Assembly (NCBI GenBank): GCA_015069365.1 | Contig: SVIT01000006.1 | Coordinates: 1 to 38,850 of the forward strand | Direction: 5' to 3' | From: Clostridiales bacterium | GTDB lineage: Bacteria > Bacillota > Clostridia > Christensenellales > Borkfalkiaceae | DNA: 38,850 nt | Shown here: positions 38,246 through 38,850 of the stretch, piece by piece | How the letters are laid out: every line of letters begins with the position of its first letter | How positions within the stretch are numbered: position 1 is the first letter of the stretch | Translations under genes and position numbers: made by a program | Notes under the pieces: generated by a model | What the model was told of the DNA's origin: nothing | Database searches by the model: none | What the model saw: the letters and a program-made list of their open reading frames with translations, nothing else

Positions 38246-38850
38246 ATGATCGTTAAACAATACATAAAAGAATTTGAAAAACTCGGCTTTGGTATGTTCG
38301 TGCATTTTGGCGCGTATAGCGTAATAGGAAAAGGGGAATGGTCAAAGGAAATTTGTCAAATCCCCGACGAGGAGTACGATGCGGCGGCGAGAAACTTTTC
38401 TCCCGATGAAGACTGGGCGGAAGAGTTGGTGGCTACGGCGAAAAAGGCAGGCTGTAAATATATCACGCTGACGACCCGCCATCACGATGGTTTTTCCCTG
38501 TTCGATACCTGCGGTTTGAACGAGTATGATACCGTTCATTATTGCGGTCGGGATCTGGTGCGCGAGTTTGTCGACGCGTGCAACGAGGCTGGAATTATTC
38601 CTTTCTTCTATCATACTCTGCTGGACTGGCATGAAAAGACGTATAAAAACGATTTTAAACAGTATCTTGTCTATCTGCGCGCGAGTGTAGAGCTTATCTG
38701 TAAAAATTACGGAAAGATCGGCGGAATTTGGTTTGACGGCATGTGGAATAAGCCTGATGAGGACTGGGAAGAGGACGCGCTGTATGCGACGATTCGTAAA
38801 TACCAGCCAGAAGCCATGATTATTAATAACACAGGGCTCAATGCTTTGGG
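38246..38850 (+). CDS. Alpha-L-fucosidase (GH29), 3' part outside the window
   Basis: The visible 201 residues start at MIVKQYIKEFEKLGFGMFVHFG and match the N-terminal barrel of GH29. Family features are FGMFVHFGAYSV, GCKYITLTTRHHDGFSLFDT and the nucleophile region GGIWFDGMW. The enzyme removes terminal L-fucose from glycans, and its presence fits a gut-dwelling glycan user. No signal peptide is visible, so it may be cytoplasmic. The frame is open to the window end. Its substrate linkage is not known. Confidence 0.9.
   Translation, partial: MIVKQYIKEFEKLGFGMFVHFGAYSVIGKGEWSKEICQIPDEEYDAAARNFSPDEDWAEELVATAKKAGCKYITLTTRHHDGFSLFDTCGLNEYDTVHYCGRDLVREFVDACNEAGIIPFFYHTLLDWHEKTYKNDFKQYLVYLRASVELICKNYGKIGGIWFDGMWNKPDEDWEEDALYATIRKYQPEAMIINNTGLNAL

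Overview
The window reads as a low-to-middle GC Gram-positive chromosome of the class Clostridia. The gene order secA-prfB, the DUF512-der-plsY block, ECF-type vitamin transporters under riboswitches, a SigB/SigF-type sigma operon and consensus TTGACA-17-TATAAT promoters all fit. I would guess an uncultured gut lineage near Christensenellales, but that placement is inference. No spore-specific gene is seen.

Layout, left to right. 1-5.9 kb: secA (5' end outside the window, broken by a one-base frameshift near 1633), prfB, tsaD and a DUF2899-type metal permease. 5.97-7.8 kb: a four-gene partner-switching operon (STAS antagonist, degenerate anti-sigma-like protein, sigma factor, anti-sigma kinase-like protein). 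7.9-12.0 kb: a multi-TM protein on the minus strand, a divergent PucR/CdaR-like regulator and an S41 protease. 12.3-16.2 kb (minus): transketolase and a phosphohexomutase with an acidic repeat tail. 16.5-17.5 kb: DegV. 17.5-18.9 kb: an adenosylcobalamin riboswitch with terminator, then a lipoprotein with a transcobalamin-like (DUF4430) domain and an ECF S component, which together look like a B12 capture and uptake unit. 19-22.3 kb: a HIRAN-like protein, a eukaryotic-type UDP-sugar pyrophosphorylase, and a DUF421/DUF4363 pair. 22.3-23.2 kb: a tetrahydrofolate riboswitch and folT. 23.3-27.7 kb: the operon lgt-pncB-lspA-rluD-like-small membrane protein. 27.7-34.2 kb: DUF512 radical-SAM-like protein, der, plsY, trkA, trkH.

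34.2-37.2 kb is an AT-rich accessory strip next to the 3' end of ssrA (tmRNA). It holds two paralogous XRE repressors, each with a pair of operator palindromes exactly 29 bp apart centre to centre, a DUF6809-like gene, a YwaF-like membrane protein, an unknown coiled-coil protein and a four-helix-bundle (23S-IVP type) protein. Sequences resembling the tmRNA 3' end plus its terminator recur at 35.16-35.21 and 36.05-36.12 kb, which suggests insertions at the ssrA attachment site. A chain of mini-hairpins linked by ATGATAA/TATCAT-like joints lies at 37.05-37.22 kb. After ssrA come mgsA and the start of a GH29 alpha-L-fucosidase that runs off the window.

The strongest leads are the twin XRE operator modules (one with an orphan promoter), the tmRNA-end repeats, the hairpin chain, the B12-riboswitch operon with a partial copy of riboswitch sequence at its second gene, the partner-switching operon with two unequal kinase-like proteins, and several apparently leaderless genes.
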